Source: Pseudomonas entomophila (GTDB taxonomy: Bacteria; Pseudomonadota; Gammaproteobacteria; Pseudomonadales; Pseudomonadaceae). Taken from it: a DNA stretch of 64,000 nucleotides. The stretch is from positions 4,267,001 through 4,331,000 of the forward strand of contig NZ_CP070982.1 in the NCBI RefSeq assembly GCF_018417595.1, given 5' to 3'. How positions within the stretch are numbered: position 1 is the stretch's first letter; every line of letters begins with the position of its first letter. The notes under the pieces were generated by a model, which had not been told where the DNA came from, did not search any database, and worked only from the letters and a program-made list of their open reading frames with translations. Of the stretch, positions 47,954 to 57,411 are shown piece by piece. The position numbers and the translations under genes were made by a program.

Positions 47954-48322
47954 GTGGTGCGCTACCTGCTGCTGGCCATCGGCTGGCTCAGTGTCGCGCT
48001 GGGGGTGGCGGGGATCTTCCTGCCGGTGTTGCCCACCACCCCATTCCTGCTGCTGGCCGCGGCCTGCTTTGCCCGCAGCTCGCCGCGCTTCCATGATTGG
48101 CTGGTCAACCACCCCAGGCTTGGCCCATGGATTCGCGACTACCTCAGTGGCGAAGGCATTCCGCTCAAGGGCAAGGTCTACGCCATCGGCCTGATGTGGG
48201 CGAGCATCAGCCTGTCGTGCTATCTAGTGCCGCTGTTCTGGGCGCGTGCGTTCATGCTGACCAGCGCGGTGCTGGTCAGCGCCTGGATTCTCAAGCAGAA
48301 GACGCTGCACCGGCCGGGCTGA
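47954..48322 (+). CDS. YbaN/DUF454-family inner-membrane protein
   Basis: A 122-aa membrane protein with three or four hydrophobic segments. The signature GVAGIFLPVLPTTPFLLLAA, then CFARSSPRFHDWLVNHPRLG, defines DUF454. It starts with GTG at 47954, five bases after the preceding stop, and may be translationally coupled. Function unknown. Confidence 0.9.
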   Translation: MVRYLLLAIGWLSVALGVAGIFLPVLPTTPFLLLAAACFARSSPRFHDWLVNHPRLGPWIRDYLSGEGIPLKGKVYAIGLMWASISLSCYLVPLFWARAFMLTSAVLVSAWILKQKTLHRPG

Positions 48323-48391
48323 GCACTAAACCTGCGGGGGACGCCCCAACTTGCCGGACTGTGCTGTCCCACAGGATCCCTGCAACCACTC

Positions 48392-51300
48392 TCACACTGT
48401 ATCCACCTTCAACGAATGGTCATTGAGCATGCCGTTGATGATGGTCGCCGTGTCATGTCCCGAGGCGACCACCCCGCCCGCTCCGGCCGTCACCCCATAA
48501 TGCTGCGCCAGGTCGACCCCGGCCAGGTCGATGGTCTGGGTCGGCGCCGCGCCGGCGACACTGCTGACCTCGATGGTCGAGACCACATTGCTGCCGGTGC
48601 CGCTGACCTTGAAGTGCAGGTAGTCGTCCAGCGAGGCGCTGCTGGCGTTCTCGCCCTGCAACAGCTGTGACAGGTCAAGGCGATCACTGCCCGGGGTAAA
48701 GTCGGTCACGGTGTCATGACCGCTGTCCCCCTTCTGCCAGACGAATGTGTCGTTGCCGCTGCCACCGGTCAGCGTGTCGTCCCCCGGCCCACCAACCAGC
48801 GTGTCATTGCCGCCCCCACCCTTGAGCACATCGTTGCCCGCGCCACCGTTGAGCACATTGTCGCCGTCGTTGCCGATCAGCGTGTCGTTGTACTCCGAGC
48901 CAATCAGGTTCTCGATGCTGGCCAGGGTGTCCACACCAGCCCCCTGGGTGTTCTGCGGGCCGGCCTGCCCCAGGTCCACCACCACGCCAGCCCCGGCCTT
49001 GGCGAAGCTGACCGTGTCGCTGCCCAGGCCACCGTCCAGCAAGTCGTTGCCCGGCCCCGCGATCAGCAGGTCGTTGCCCTCTCCCCCGTACAAATGATCA
49101 TTGCCGGTTCCCGCCACCAGCACATCATTGCCAGCGCCACCGTTCAGGGTGTTGTCGCCGCCCCCTGCCAGCAGCACATCATCACCTGCCGTACCGTCGA
49201 GCACATGGCCGGGCTGGTAGGTGATATCGACGTTACCGGTGGCCGTGCCGCCGTGACCGTCGCTGACGGTGTAGGTGTCATGCAGCACATCGTTGACCGC
49301 GTTGCTGTAGTCCACCACCAGGCTCAGCTTGTAGTTCTCGGCGGCCTTGCTGTTACCCGAGGCGTTGTCGGTGTTGACCAGGTGGATGCTGTACACCCCA
49401 TCATGGGCGGCGGTGAAGCTGCCGCCATCGGCGATGCCCTGGTAGCTGCCACCGGCCTCCTTCCACTCCATCATCAGGTTGCCGGCGGGGCGGTCATGGT
49501 CGAGGGTGAGGGTTTCGCCCTTGCGCAAGGTGACGGTCAGCGTGTCCTCATCGTTGGCATTGCTGTTGCTGATCATGCCGAGGTAGCCCGCCACCACCAG
49601 CGCCGCGGTCATGGTCCCGGACAGGCTGGTGAACTCGCTGCGCGCCAGGTCGCGGAACTGGTTCTCGGCCTTGTTGGGCGTGCCGTCGAACTGAAGGGTC
49701 TGGGCCTGGGCGCCGGCGGTGAAGCCTGCGCCCTTGTCGGCGAAGCCGGTGTTGAACGAGGTAGGCGCAGCGCTCAACCGGTCATGGTCGGCATCGCTGT
49801 CGTTGGCCAGCAATGCTTCAACCGGCACGCTGAGCGTGGCGCCACTGATGTTGGTGATGATGTGATCGGGGGCGGCCACAGGTGCGGCATTGCCGTTGAT
49901 GTTCACGGTCAGCGTGGCGCTGCTGGTGTCCCCGTCGTTGTCACTGGCGGTGAAGGTGAACTTCTCCACCTGGCCGGCACCGCCGTCCTTCGGCGGCGTG
50001 TAGGTGAATTCGCCGGTATCCATGTTCACCTGCAAGGTGCCACCGAGGCTGGTCTTGATGCCGAGGCTGTTGCCGACCGTGTCGAACACAGCCTTGTCCA
50101 CGCCGCCGCTGGCGGCATAGCCCCCCTGCCCGGCATTGGCCTTTGGATCGTAGGTGTAGCTGGTGCCGTCCACCACCAGTGCCTTGATGAAACCGCCATC
50201 GGCGCCGAAGTCGCCACCGCTGATGAGGCTGCCGGTGATGGGCGCCCCCTGCACGGTGCCGGAAAGCACCGCACCCAGTTGGTTGAGGTCGGTGACCACC
50301 ACCGCGTTGGTGTCGGTGTGGCTGCTGCCATCATAGGCCAGCGGGTCGAGGTTGCCGGCATTCACGCCACTGCCCATGCCGACGGCGAAGGACTTGATGC
50401 CATTGTCGTCGAGGAAGGTTTCCCAGGTGGTTTCGCGGACAGCGGTGATCGAGTGACCACCGCTGGGCTCGCCGTCCGAGAAGAAGTAGCTGACATTCTG
50501 CGCCCCCACCAGCTTGCCCGAGCTGACGAAGGCTTCCTGGGCCTTGGTTGCAGCCGAGTCGTAGTAGGTCGAGCCACCCGCCGTGAGCCCGGCGATCAGG
50601 CTCTTGGCCTCGCCGATCGAGACCCACACCGGGGTCTGCATCGTCGCGCCAGTGGAGAAGGTGACGATCTGCACCTTGATCTCACCCATGTCATCGTACT
50701 TGTCGAGCAAGGTGTTGATGGCCTGCTTGGCCAGCTCCAGGCGTGTCAGGCCGGGGACGCCAGACCCCGTGTTCATGCTGCTGGAGACGTCGATCACCAG
50801 CAGGATGTTGGAGTCCACCTGGCCCGGGGTGATGCTGCGCACCGCGCTTTCGGCCTTCGGCACGTCGTCGACGATGTTGATGGCGATCGTGCTGGTGACG
50901 CTGTTGCCCAGCGCATCGGTAGCCTTGTAAGTGAACTGTTCGATGACCGTATTGGCACCGTCGTTCGCACCACCCGGCGTTTTCGGCGCCGAGGTCAGGG
51001 TATAGGTGTAGGAGCCGTCGGCATTCAACTGGATCTGGCCATATTGACCCGTGGCGTTACCCACCAGGCTATAGGTCAGGGCGCCAAATCCGCCGCTGAC
51101 CGAGCCCACCAGGCTGCCGGAAGCGGTTTCGCCGCTGGAACCCGGCTCGCTGCCGGTCACGCTGCCAGCTGCCAGGTCGTTGCCATCCTTGTGCAAGTCC
51201 AGTGCCTTTTCGTAGACCGTGACGTCGCTGTCCTGGCTGGCGACCAGTTGGCTGTTCTGCACGCTGATACGGATGACGGCGGTGCTCTCGTCACCATCGG

Positions 51301-54300
51301 CATCACGGAGGGTGTAGACGAAACTGTCGGCGGCCCATGGCGGCAACACGCTGTCGGGGTTGGCGTGGTAGGTGGCGTTGCCCTGGGCATCGAGGGTCAG
51401 GTAGCCGTACAGCCCGGTGATCGGCTCGCCCAGATGGCCACTGGCCGAGGTCGAAGTGTCGTGGCCGAAACGCACACCCACCACGTACTGGCCATCGCCG
51501 CGCACATCGGCGCCGATCACATCGTTGGCCAGTACATTGCCGCTGATGTTGCCGCCCTGCTGCACACCGGCGAAATCGTTCTGCGCCCTGGGCACATCGT
51601 CGACGATGCTGATGACGATGGTGCTGGTGGAGGTATTGCCCAGCGAATCCTTCACCTGGTAGGTGAAGCTTTCAGTCACGGTGTTCGGGCCGTCGTTCAC
51701 GTGATTGGGCGAGTTCGGTGCCGACGTCAGGGTGTAGGTGTAGGAGCCATCTGCGTTCAACTGGATCTGACCGAATTGGCCCAAGGCATTGCCTACCAGG
51801 CTGTAGGTCAAGCCCCCCAAGCCACCGCTGACCGATCCCACGAGCGAACCGGAGGCGGTTTCCGCAGTGGAACCGGGCTCACTGCCGGTGATATGGCCTG
51901 CCGCCAGGTCACTGCCATCCTTGTACAGGTCGAGGGCCTTCTCGAAGACCTTGACCTCATCGTCGACCGTGGCCAGCAACTTGCTGTCCTGCACGTTGAT
52001 GGTGATGGTGGTGGTGCTTTCGTCGCCATCGGCATCGCGGATGGTGTAGACGAAGTGGTCGGTGGCCCACGGTGGCAGCACGCTGTTGGGGTTGGCGTGG
52101 TAGGTGCCATTGCCCTGGGCGTCGAGGGTCAGGTAGCCGTACAGGCCCTGGATCGGGTCGCCGACATGGCCGATGGCGGAGGTCGAGGTGTCGTGGCCGA
52201 AGCGCACACCGACCACATACTGGCCGTCACCGCGGCCATCGGCGCCGATCACATCGTTGGCCAGTACATTGCCGCTGACGCTGCCGCCCTGGCTGACGTC
52301 GGCGAAGTCGCAATGGGCCTTGGGCACATCGTCGACGATGCTGATGACGATGGTGCTGGTGGTGGCGTTGCCGAGCGAATCCTTCACTTGATAGGTGAAG
52401 CTTTCGGTCACGATGTTCGGGCCGTCATTCACATGATTGGGCGAGTTCGGTGCCGATGTCAGGGTATAGGTGTACGAGCCGTCCGCATTCAGCTGGATCT
52501 GACCGTATTGCCCTACCGCATTGCCGACCAGGCTGTAGGTCAAGGTGCCCACACCGCCGCTGACCGAGCCAGCCAGCGAGCCGGATGCCGTTTCTGCGGT
52601 TGAACCAGGATTGCTGCCGGTGACCGTGCCCGCAGCCAGGTCATTGCCATCCTTGCTCAGGTCGAGGGCTTTCTCGAAAACCTTCACTTCGTCGTCGACA
52701 CCCGCCAGCAACTTGCTGTCTTGCACGTTGATGGTAATGGTGGCGGTGCTCTCGTCACCGTCGGCGTCACGGATGGTGTAGACGAAGGTGTCGCTGGCCC
52801 ACTGCGGCAGATCCTGGTTGACGTAGGCGTGGTAGGTGCCCATGCCCTGGGCATCGAGGACCAGGTAACCGTACAGGCCCTGGATCTGCTCGCCCACGTG
52901 CCCGCTGGCCGAAGTCGAGGTGTCGTGCCCGACGCGCACGCCGACCACGTACTGGCCATCACTGCGGCCATCGGCGCCGATCACATCGTTGGCCAGCACA
53001 TTGCCGCTGACACTGCCGCCTTCGGTGACATCGGCGAAGTCGCAATGCGCCCTGGGCACATCGTCGACGATGCTCACATCGAGGGTGCCGCTGGCGCTGC
53101 TGCCATCGGTATCCACGGCACTGACGGCGAACTGCTCGAGCAGGCTGTTGGCGCCCTGGCCGGTGGCATGGCCCTCGTTGTCCAGCAACTGGTAGGTGTA
53201 GCTCACCACGCCGGTCGCCGGATCATAGCCGGTGATGGTCAGGGTGTTGCCCAATGGTGTGGTGATCGACTGTGGGAAACCTGCGGGAGCGCCGCCACTC
53301 ACCACTGTGATACCCGCCACGGTCAGGGTCTGCAGGCCGTCGAGGGCGGTCACGCTGAACGTGCCGCCCTGGGTCAACGCGCCTGGGTTGGGGGCACTGC
53401 CATCGGAGAGGTTTTTCTCGTAGACCTTCAGCTCGCCACCTTCCACACCGAGGCCACCCAGGGTCACCGGGTCATTGAGGTTGGTGACGTTGAGGGTCAG
53501 GGTCGCCGTGCTGGTGTCGCCGTCGGCATCCTTCAGCGTGTAGGTGAATTGCTCCACGCCGTTGCCGCCGCCGTGCAGGTTCTTGAAGTCGGCGTCGTCG
53601 GGGTTGAGGGTGTAGGTGTAGGAACCGTCCGCCGCCAGCACCAGGGTGCCGTAGGTGCCGACGAAGGTACCGGCCACGACTGGGCCACTGGGAATGCGGT
53701 CGGCGCCCTGGATATCGTTGCCCAGCACATTGCCGCTCAGTTCCAGATGCTGTTCGGTGGCGGTCACCGGGTTGTTGTCGTTCACCGCCTTGGGCGCATC
53801 GTCGACGATGTTCACGTCCAGGGTGCCGTTGGCGCTGCTGCCGTCGGTGTCGGTGGCCGTGACGGTGAAATGCTCGCTGAGCCCATTGGCATCCGAGGCT
53901 GCGTGCAAGGTGTAGCTGTAGCTGACCACGCCGGTCGCCGGGTTGTAGCCGGTGATGGTCAGGGTGTTGCCCAGTGCCGTGGTGATCGACTGCGGGAAGC
54001 CCGCCACCACACCACCGCCAACCACGCTGATGCCGCCCACGCTGAGGGTCTGCAGGCCATCCGGCGCGGTAAGCGTGAACGTGCCGCTCTGGGTCAGCGC
54101 GCCTGGGTTCGGTGCGCTGCCGTCGGCGAGGTGCTTCTCGAACACCGTCAGTTCGCCGCCCTCCACACCCAGGCCACCGAGGGTCACCGGGTCGTTGAGG
54201 TTACCGACGTTGAGGGTCAGGACCGCTGTGCTGGTATCGCCATCGGCGTCCTTCAGCGTGTAGGTGAATTGCTCCACGCCGTTGCCGCCGCCGTGCAGGT

Positions 54301-55498
54301 TCTTGAAGTCGGTGTCGCCGGGGTTGAGGGTGTAGGTGTAGGAACCGTCCGCCGCCAGCACCAGGGTGCCGTAGGTACCGACGAAGGTACCGGCCACGAC
54401 CGGGCCACTGGGGATGCGGTCGGCGCCCTGGATATCATTGCCCAGCACATTGCCGCTCAGTTCCAGATGCTGTTCGGTGGCGGTCACCGGGTTGCTGTCG
54501 TCCACTGCCTTGGGGGCGTCGTCACGAATGATCACATCCAGGGAGCCGCTGGCGACATCGCCGTCGGTATCGCTAGCCAGTACGGGGAAGTGCTCACCGA
54601 CCGTTGCATCGCCATTCGGGTGCTGCTCGGCACCTGTCAGGGTGTAGCTGTAGCTGACCACACCGGTCGCCGGGTTGTAGCCGGTGGTGGTGAGCAGGTT
54701 GCCGAGCCCGGTCACGATCGAGTGACCCACACCGGTCACGCTGCCTGCGGTGACCACATTGATGCCGCCGACACTGAGGTTGAACACACCATCCGGCGCC
54801 ACGACGGTGAAACTGCCGGACTGGGTCAGTGCCGCCGGATGGCTCGTCGAGCCCTGGGGCAGATTGGCTTCGTTCAGGGACAGTTCACCTGGCTGGGCGT
54901 TCAAGCCATTGAGCGTGACGGGCTTGTCCACCACCTCGGGAACGGGGGTGGGTGACGCAGCGACTACCGGCGCCCCCTCATCATTGTGCGGGTCCTGTTC
55001 GCCAAGGTAACGGTTGTCCAGTTCGGGGATGCCATTGAATCCCGCTGTGGGAAAACCGATGTTGGGATCGACCCGTGCCGCCACTTCGGTCAGCAGCACG
55101 AAACTGTGCCCGCCCCCCAGTTCGCCATTGAAGGCACCATGGTGCCCACCCGCCGCTGGCGCTTCGCCTTCCTTGGTCGGGTCGGCCCCTGCGGCAATGG
55201 CCCGTTGCATCCGCTCGACATCACTGAGCAGTGCATCGCTGGGCGCCGTATTCGGTGCATGGGCAGGTTGCGAGTGGCTGGCCAACAGCTCCGGGCTCAG
55301 TGCCAGGCTGCTGTCGCGCCCGAGGGTCAACAAACCGCCGTTCTGCAAACGCACGGCCACCGCGCCGGCGGCCCCCGTTTCCAGCTGTTCGCCGGCGAAC
55401 AGGCGATCGCCCTCCACCACCAGCCGACGATGGCCATCACCCTCCACTGCGAATACCTGGCCGACGACCTTGCTGACCACACCGAGTAACTTAGCCAT
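48392..55498 (-). CDS. Giant LapA-type surface adhesin with retention module, VCBS repeats, vWA and RTX
   Basis: A 2368-aa type I-secreted adhesin. Residues 1-175 form an outer-membrane retention module (MAKLLGVVSKVVGQVFAVEG, later FVLLTEVAARVDPNIGFPTA) with a di-alanine PAAG at 114-117, a plausible site for a LapG-type protease. VCBS/Ig-like repeats follow: two 240-aa copies, from about residues 331 and 571, then three 244-aa copies from about 812, 1056 and 1300. A von Willebrand A domain begins near 1560 with the MIDAS motif Asp1570-Val-Ser-Ser-Ser. RTX nonapeptides (GGAGNDVLVAGTGNDHLYGG and more) lie at about 2100-2240, binding calcium before the uncleaved C-terminal secretion signal. It is divergent from its presumed TolC-ABC-HlyD exporter. 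LapD and LapG genes are not in the window. Paralogy to LapA is by architecture only. Confidence 0.93.
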   Translation of the reverse strand: MAKLLGVVSKVVGQVFAVEGDGHRRLVVEGDRLFAGEQLETGAAGAVAVRLQNGGLLTLGRDSSLALSPELLASHSQPAHAPNTAPSDALLSDVERMQRAIAAGADPTKEGEAPAAGGHHGAFNGELGGGHSFVLLTEVAARVDPNIGFPTAGFNGIPELDNRYLGEQDPHNDEGAPVVAASPTPVPEVVDKPVTLNGLNAQPGELSLNEANLPQGSTSHPAALTQSGSFTVVAPDGVFNLSVGGINVVTAGSVTGVGHSIVTGLGNLLTTTGYNPATGVVSYSYTLTGAEQHPNGDATVGEHFPVLASDTDGDVASGSLDVIIRDDAPKAVDDSNPVTATEQHLELSGNVLGNDIQGADRIPSGPVVAGTFVGTYGTLVLAADGSYTYTLNPGDTDFKNLHGGGNGVEQFTYTLKDADGDTSTAVLTLNVGNLNDPVTLGGLGVEGGELTVFEKHLADGSAPNPGALTQSGTFTLTAPDGLQTLSVGGISVVGGGVVAGFPQSITTALGNTLTITGYNPATGVVSYSYTLHAASDANGLSEHFTVTATDTDGSSANGTLDVNIVDDAPKAVNDNNPVTATEQHLELSGNVLGNDIQGADRIPSGPVVAGTFVGTYGTLVLAADGSYTYTLNPDDADFKNLHGGGNGVEQFTYTLKDADGDTSTATLTLNVTNLNDPVTLGGLGVEGGELKVYEKNLSDGSAPNPGALTQGGTFSVTALDGLQTLTVAGITVVSGGAPAGFPQSITTPLGNTLTITGYDPATGVVSYTYQLLDNEGHATGQGANSLLEQFAVSAVDTDGSSASGTLDVSIVDDVPRAHCDFADVTEGGSVSGNVLANDVIGADGRSDGQYVVGVRVGHDTSTSASGHVGEQIQGLYGYLVLDAQGMGTYHAYVNQDLPQWASDTFVYTIRDADGDESTATITINVQDSKLLAGVDDEVKVFEKALDLSKDGNDLAAGTVTGSNPGSTAETASGSLAGSVSGGVGTLTYSLVGNAVGQYGQIQLNADGSYTYTLTSAPNSPNHVNDGPNIVTESFTYQVKDSLGNATTSTIVISIVDDVPKAHCDFADVSQGGSVSGNVLANDVIGADGRGDGQYVVGVRFGHDTSTSAIGHVGDPIQGLYGYLTLDAQGNGTYHANPNSVLPPWATDHFVYTIRDADGDESTTTITINVQDSKLLATVDDEVKVFEKALDLYKDGSDLAAGHITGSEPGSTAETASGSLVGSVSGGLGGLTYSLVGNALGQFGQIQLNADGSYTYTLTSAPNSPNHVNDGPNTVTESFTYQVKDSLGNTSTSTIVISIVDDVPRAQNDFAGVQQGGNISGNVLANDVIGADVRGDGQYVVGVRFGHDTSTSASGHLGEPITGLYGYLTLDAQGNATYHANPDSVLPPWAADSFVYTLRDADGDESTAVIRISVQNSQLVASQDSDVTVYEKALDLHKDGNDLAAGSVTGSEPGSSGETASGSLVGSVSGGFGALTYSLVGNATGQYGQIQLNADGSYTYTLTSAPKTPGGANDGANTVIEQFTYKATDALGNSVTSTIAINIVDDVPKAESAVRSITPGQVDSNILLVIDVSSSMNTGSGVPGLTRLELAKQAINTLLDKYDDMGEIKVQIVTFSTGATMQTPVWVSIGEAKSLIAGLTAGGSTYYDSAATKAQEAFVSSGKLVGAQNVSYFFSDGEPSGGHSITAVRETTWETFLDDNGIKSFAVGMGSGVNAGNLDPLAYDGSSHTDTNAVVVTDLNQLGAVLSGTVQGAPITGSLISGGDFGADGGFIKALVVDGTSYTYDPKANAGQGGYAASGGVDKAVFDTVGNSLGIKTSLGGTLQVNMDTGEFTYTPPKDGGAGQVEKFTFTASDNDGDTSSATLTVNINGNAAPVAAPDHIITNISGATLSVPVEALLANDSDADHDRLSAAPTSFNTGFADKGAGFTAGAQAQTLQFDGTPNKAENQFRDLARSEFTSLSGTMTAALVVAGYLGMISNSNANDEDTLTVTLRKGETLTLDHDRPAGNLMMEWKEAGGSYQGIADGGSFTAAHDGVYSIHLVNTDNASGNSKAAENYKLSLVVDYSNAVNDVLHDTYTVSDGHGGTATGNVDITYQPGHVLDGTAGDDVLLAGGGDNTLNGGAGNDVLVAGTGNDHLYGGEGNDLLIAGPGNDLLDGGLGSDTVSFAKAGAGVVVDLGQAGPQNTQGAGVDTLASIENLIGSEYNDTLIGNDGDNVLNGGAGNDVLKGGGGNDTLVGGPGDDTLTGGSGNDTFVWQKGDSGHDTVTDFTPGSDRLDLSQLLQGENASSASLDDYLHFKVSGTGSNVVSTIEVSSVAGAAPTQTIDLAGVDLAQHYGVTAGAGGVVASGHDTATIINGMLNDHSLKVDTV
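51601..54510 (-). repeat. Long tandem repeats inside the adhesin gene (720-bp and 732-bp periods)
   Basis: The segment around 53521-53780 recurs nearly unchanged at 54241-54500, an offset of 720 bp (240 codons). The VDD-type domain boundary recurs at 50869, 51601, 52333 and 53065, each 732 bp apart (244 codons). High nucleotide identity, not only protein similarity, points to recent duplication or gene conversion. Confidence 0.85.
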
Positions 55499-55983
55499 GA
55501 GCGCACGCCTCCCCTGCCGATGGGTTTCTCGCAGTCCAAGGCTGGCGGGTCATGCATGCAACGCCCGACGCACATGGCAGCCGGATCGTTGCTGTCACGT
55601 GCGTGGGTAATCACGCTCCCTGTGACGACTTCCGCGATAGCGGTACTGGACAATGGCCATCATTCGATGCCAAATTTTTGTCGCCAAATTCCGCTTTCGC
55701 CTTCCTCCCCTGCTTCCTTAGCTGCAAAAAATATGGATCTTTCTCCGAGGCCCGAAAAACGCCTGTCCCAGCCGGTTCCCGTAACCACTTGAAGGAAACA
55801 ATGTCGCGAATTCCTTAGACCGCATAAGTTTTTTTTCGCATATATCTTATGAAAATTTCTTCTTAGCTCGCCTTATAAATGTTCTTAGCTCTGTTGTTAC
55901 AAACCTGAAACGGTTTGATTCTTATATTTCGTCATTTTATTGGCGATCGCAGGACATTTTTTGAGACCAGGGAGAAGTACCCC
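55499..55983. promoter_or_regulatory. Divergent promoter region of the adhesin and its secretion operon
   Basis: A 485-base non-coding gap that is strongly AT-rich from about 55790 to 55960, unlike the rest of the window. It holds a small inverted repeat AAACC-TGAAAC-GGTTT at about 55900-55916. It should contain promoters for both the adhesin and the TolC gene. I could not identify a clear FleQ or other known operator. Confidence 0.5.
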
Positions 55984-57357
55984 ATGCGCGTTTTAACCCC
56001 CATCACCAGTGCGATTTTGTTGGCCATGGCGTGTGCCAACACTCAGGCGATGTCGATTACCGAGGCCGTCCAGAGCGCCGTGGACCAGCATCCTGAAATC
56101 AGTGCCAGCCGCAACAGCCGACTGTCCGCCGACGAGGATGTGAAATTCGCCCGCGGGGGGTACTACCCGACCGTCGACCTGGTGGCCGGGTATGGCCGGC
56201 AGCGTTCGGACAACACCAATACCCGTGGTTTCAATGCCGACGGCACGCGCAACCACAACAAGGAAACACTGAACTACACCCAGTCCGAACTGCGCCTGCG
56301 GCAGATGCTGTTCGACGGCTTCAACACCGCCAACGAAGTCGGCCGCACCGAGGCGGTCGCCACATCGCGCGCCTACTACACCCAGGCCACCGCCGAAACC
56401 GTGGCGCTGCGTGCCATCGAGGTCTACCTCGAAGTGCTCAAGCGCCGCGAACTGGTGACCCTGGCCAAGAACAACCTGCAGGCGCACCTGCGGGTCAACG
56501 ACCAGATCGGCCTGCGCAGCGAGCGCGGCGTGGGCAGCACCGCCGACCTCGACCAGTCCCGCGCCCGTCGCGCCCTGGCCGAGAACAACCTGGACACCGC
56601 CGAGGTCGACCTGGCCGATGCCGAAGCCAACTTCTTCAGTGTGATCGGGCGCATGCCCGACGAACTGGAAGCCCCGGCCACCATCAAGGGCGAAGTCCCG
56701 ACCGACCTGCAGGGCGCGCGCCAGGGCATGCTGGAGAACAACCCCTACCTCAAGTCGGCCCAGGCCGATGTGCAGTCGGCCGAGCAACAATACGAAGTGG
56801 CCAAGTCGCCCTTCTACCCGCGCCTCGACGCAGTGCTGGCCACCGGCGCCAACAACAACATCGGCGGCCAGAAAGGGCACGACAACAACGACTGGCAGGC
56901 CGGCGTCGAGCTCAGCTACAACCTGTTCCGCGGCGGCAGCGACAAGGCCCGCCTGCAATCCGACGCGCACAAGATCAACCAGGCCATGGACATCCGCAAC
57001 AATGCCCTGCGCGAGCTGAACGAAAACCTCAGCCTGGCCTGGAACGCCATGAACAATGCGCGCAAGCAGCTACCTAGCGCGCGCGAATACGCCGAGACCA
57101 CCCAACGCGTGCGCGCCGCCTACCAGGACCAGTTCGGCCTGGGCCAGCGCACCCTGCTCGATGTGCTCGACAGCGAAAACGAGCTGTACAACGCCAACCG
57201 GCGCTACACCGAAGTGCGCTACACCGAAGAGTTCTCCATGTACCGCCTGCTGGCCAACATGGGTGAGCTGCTGAGCAAGCAGCGCATCTCGTTGCCGCCG
57301 GAAGCCATTGCCAAGACCGAAGTGCGCAACGAGGCGAGGTTGCCCGACATGCGTTGA
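55984..57357 (+). CDS. TolC-family outer membrane protein of the type I secretion system
   Basis: A 457-aa outer-membrane efflux protein, LapE/AggA-type. A signal peptide (MRVLTPITSAILLAMACANTQA) precedes SITEAVQSAVDQHPEISASR. Two pseudo-repeats with the family features FDGFNTANEV and YNLFRGGSDKARLQSDAHKI follow, and GLGQRTLLDVLDSENELYNA is the TolC C-terminal signature. The ATG at 55984 follows GGGAGAAG. It is first in the TolC-ABC-HlyD operon and divergent from the adhesin it presumably exports. Confidence 0.94.
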   Translation: MRVLTPITSAILLAMACANTQAMSITEAVQSAVDQHPEISASRNSRLSADEDVKFARGGYYPTVDLVAGYGRQRSDNTNTRGFNADGTRNHNKETLNYTQSELRLRQMLFDGFNTANEVGRTEAVATSRAYYTQATAETVALRAIEVYLEVLKRRELVTLAKNNLQAHLRVNDQIGLRSERGVGSTADLDQSRARRALAENNLDTAEVDLADAEANFFSVIGRMPDELEAPATIKGEVPTDLQGARQGMLENNPYLKSAQADVQSAEQQYEVAKSPFYPRLDAVLATGANNNIGGQKGHDNNDWQAGVELSYNLFRGGSDKARLQSDAHKINQAMDIRNNALRELNENLSLAWNAMNNARKQLPSAREYAETTQRVRAAYQDQFGLGQRTLLDVLDSENELYNANRRYTEVRYTEEFSMYRLLANMGELLSKQRISLPPEAIAKTEVRNEARLPDMR

Positions 57358-57411
57358 GGTCCGCCGCACCAGGCTGCCCGCCAGCGTCCAACGCGACAGG
57401 AGTAGGCCATC

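Noticed and set aside
48716..54955. Very long plus-strand open frames (1295 and 744 codons) opposite the adhesin
   Set aside because: They are antisense shadows of the repetitive adhesin gene; their own repeats are only complements of the VCBS repeats.
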